Origin: Paucibacter sp. KCTC 42545
Lineage (GTDB): Bacteria; Pseudomonadota; Gammaproteobacteria; Burkholderiales; Burkholderiaceae_C
Length of the DNA: 64,000 nucleotides
Assembly: GCF_001477625.1 (NCBI RefSeq)
Contig: NZ_CP013692.1
Span: 2,480,001-2,544,000 of the forward strand
Direction of reading: 5' to 3'
The position numbers were made by a program, and so were the translations under genes. Shown here piece after piece: positions 63,718-64,000 of the stretch. Below the pieces are notes generated by a model. The model was not told where the DNA came from. It ran no database searches and worked only from the letters and a program-made list of their open reading frames with translations. Numbering within the stretch: the first letter of the stretch is position 1; each line of letters begins with the position of its first letter.

Positions 63718-64000
63718 ATGACTGCACCCATCAAGCCTCGCCTGCTGCCCATCACTTCACCCGCAAGCGGCCTGCGCCCTTTGCTTTTGGCCATGCTTTT
63801 GGGGGCCAGTCTGGGTGCCGCCCAGGCCTCGCCCGAAAAGGCCGCCAAGTTTTACGAAGACGCGCTACAGCGTTTTGAGAAAGGCGATTTGAGCGGCGCC
63901 AGCATCCAGCTCAAAAACACCATTCAAGAAGACAAACAGATGCTGGCCGCGCATCTTTTGCTCGGCAAGGTCTTGTTCAAGAGCGGCGAACTCAAAGGCG
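63718..64000 (+). CDS. PrsT-like TPR protein of a PEP-CTERM/exopolysaccharide system, N-terminal part
   Basis: The frame from ATG 63718 runs past the window end. It shows a signal sequence (LLLAMLLGASLGAAQA) and then a TPR-like repeat: KAAKFYEDALQRFEKGDLSG, followed by IQLKNTIQEDKQMLAAHLLL. This opening is the one I know from PEP-CTERM system TPR proteins (PrsT), which accompany exosortase loci. The call rests on about 90 residues only. If right, exopolysaccharide or exosortase genes should follow beyond base 64000. Confidence 0.65.
   Translation, partial: MTAPIKPRLLPITSPASGLRPLLLAMLLGASLGAAQASPEKAAKFYEDALQRFEKGDLSGASIQLKNTIQEDKQMLAAHLLLGKVLFKSGELKG

Overview
The window is a high-GC chromosomal segment from a betaproteobacterium, most likely Burkholderiales of the Rubrivivax/Leptothrix/Roseateles kind. 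This is inferred from gene content and protein style: SlyX, TrhO, GluQ, YajQ, YaeQ, a DUF1294 cold-shock fusion, an Ala/Lys-rich histone-like tail, and a PrsT-like TPR protein at the right edge. I made no database comparison. Coding density is high. I found no rRNA, tRNA, CRISPR array, insertion sequence or phage gene.

Layout from left to right. 1-3.9 kb: end of a thioesterase gene, a PAS-LuxR regulator, a drug/metabolite exporter, slyX, trhO and an alpha/beta hydrolase. 4.0-8.1 kb: a complete polar amino-acid ABC transporter operon with an AstE/AspA-type deacylase gene inside it, resembling aotJQMOP. 8.2-18.7 kb: a small lipoprotein, a DUF599 protein, a secreted Cys protein, a flavodoxin-pirin pair divergent from a LysR gene, gluQ, a double-domain FKBP, MgtC/SapB, an M1-like peptidase, a lone BLUF photoreceptor, and a metallo-beta-lactamase-fold gene divergent from a MerR gene. 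18.7-23 kb: a TDT transporter, a secreted S1/P1 nuclease, and a WYL regulator-VOC-EVE group.

23-28.5 kb holds a MukB-like condensin operon (mksF-mksE-mksB) preceded by a cold-shock/DUF1294 gene. No MksG/JetD nuclease gene lies beside it. 28.6-36.4 kb holds an RhlE-type DEAD-box helicase with a long leader, then a probable operon orn - pabBC - a very unusual protein. That protein joins a histone-H1-like tail to a SWIM zinc finger and an SNF2-like region whose ATPase motifs are degraded. 36.5-39 kb: an M48 protease, phhB and rsgA, tightly packed.

39-46.3 kb is a four-gene amino-acid decarboxylase island on the minus strand: two large PLP decarboxylases, an APC antiporter and an orphan periplasmic binding protein. 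It looks like an acid-stress or polyamine module. 46.7-54.95 kb: oligopeptidase A, an SDR, small envelope proteins, YaeQ, a prolyl oligopeptidase and a GNAT-DUF924 fusion. 55-62.9 kb: an acyl-CoA ligase, argG, a cysteine-free sulfite-oxidase-fold periplasmic protein paired with a hybrid histidine kinase, murB and yajQ. The window ends with a retropepsin-like protease and the start of a PrsT-like TPR protein, suggesting an exopolysaccharide/PEP-CTERM locus beyond the edge.

The strongest leads are the nuclease-less Mks operon with its cold-shock neighbour, the apparently ATPase-dead SNF2-SWIM protein with a histone-like tail, the decarboxylase island, and the Moco-fold/hybrid-kinase pair.
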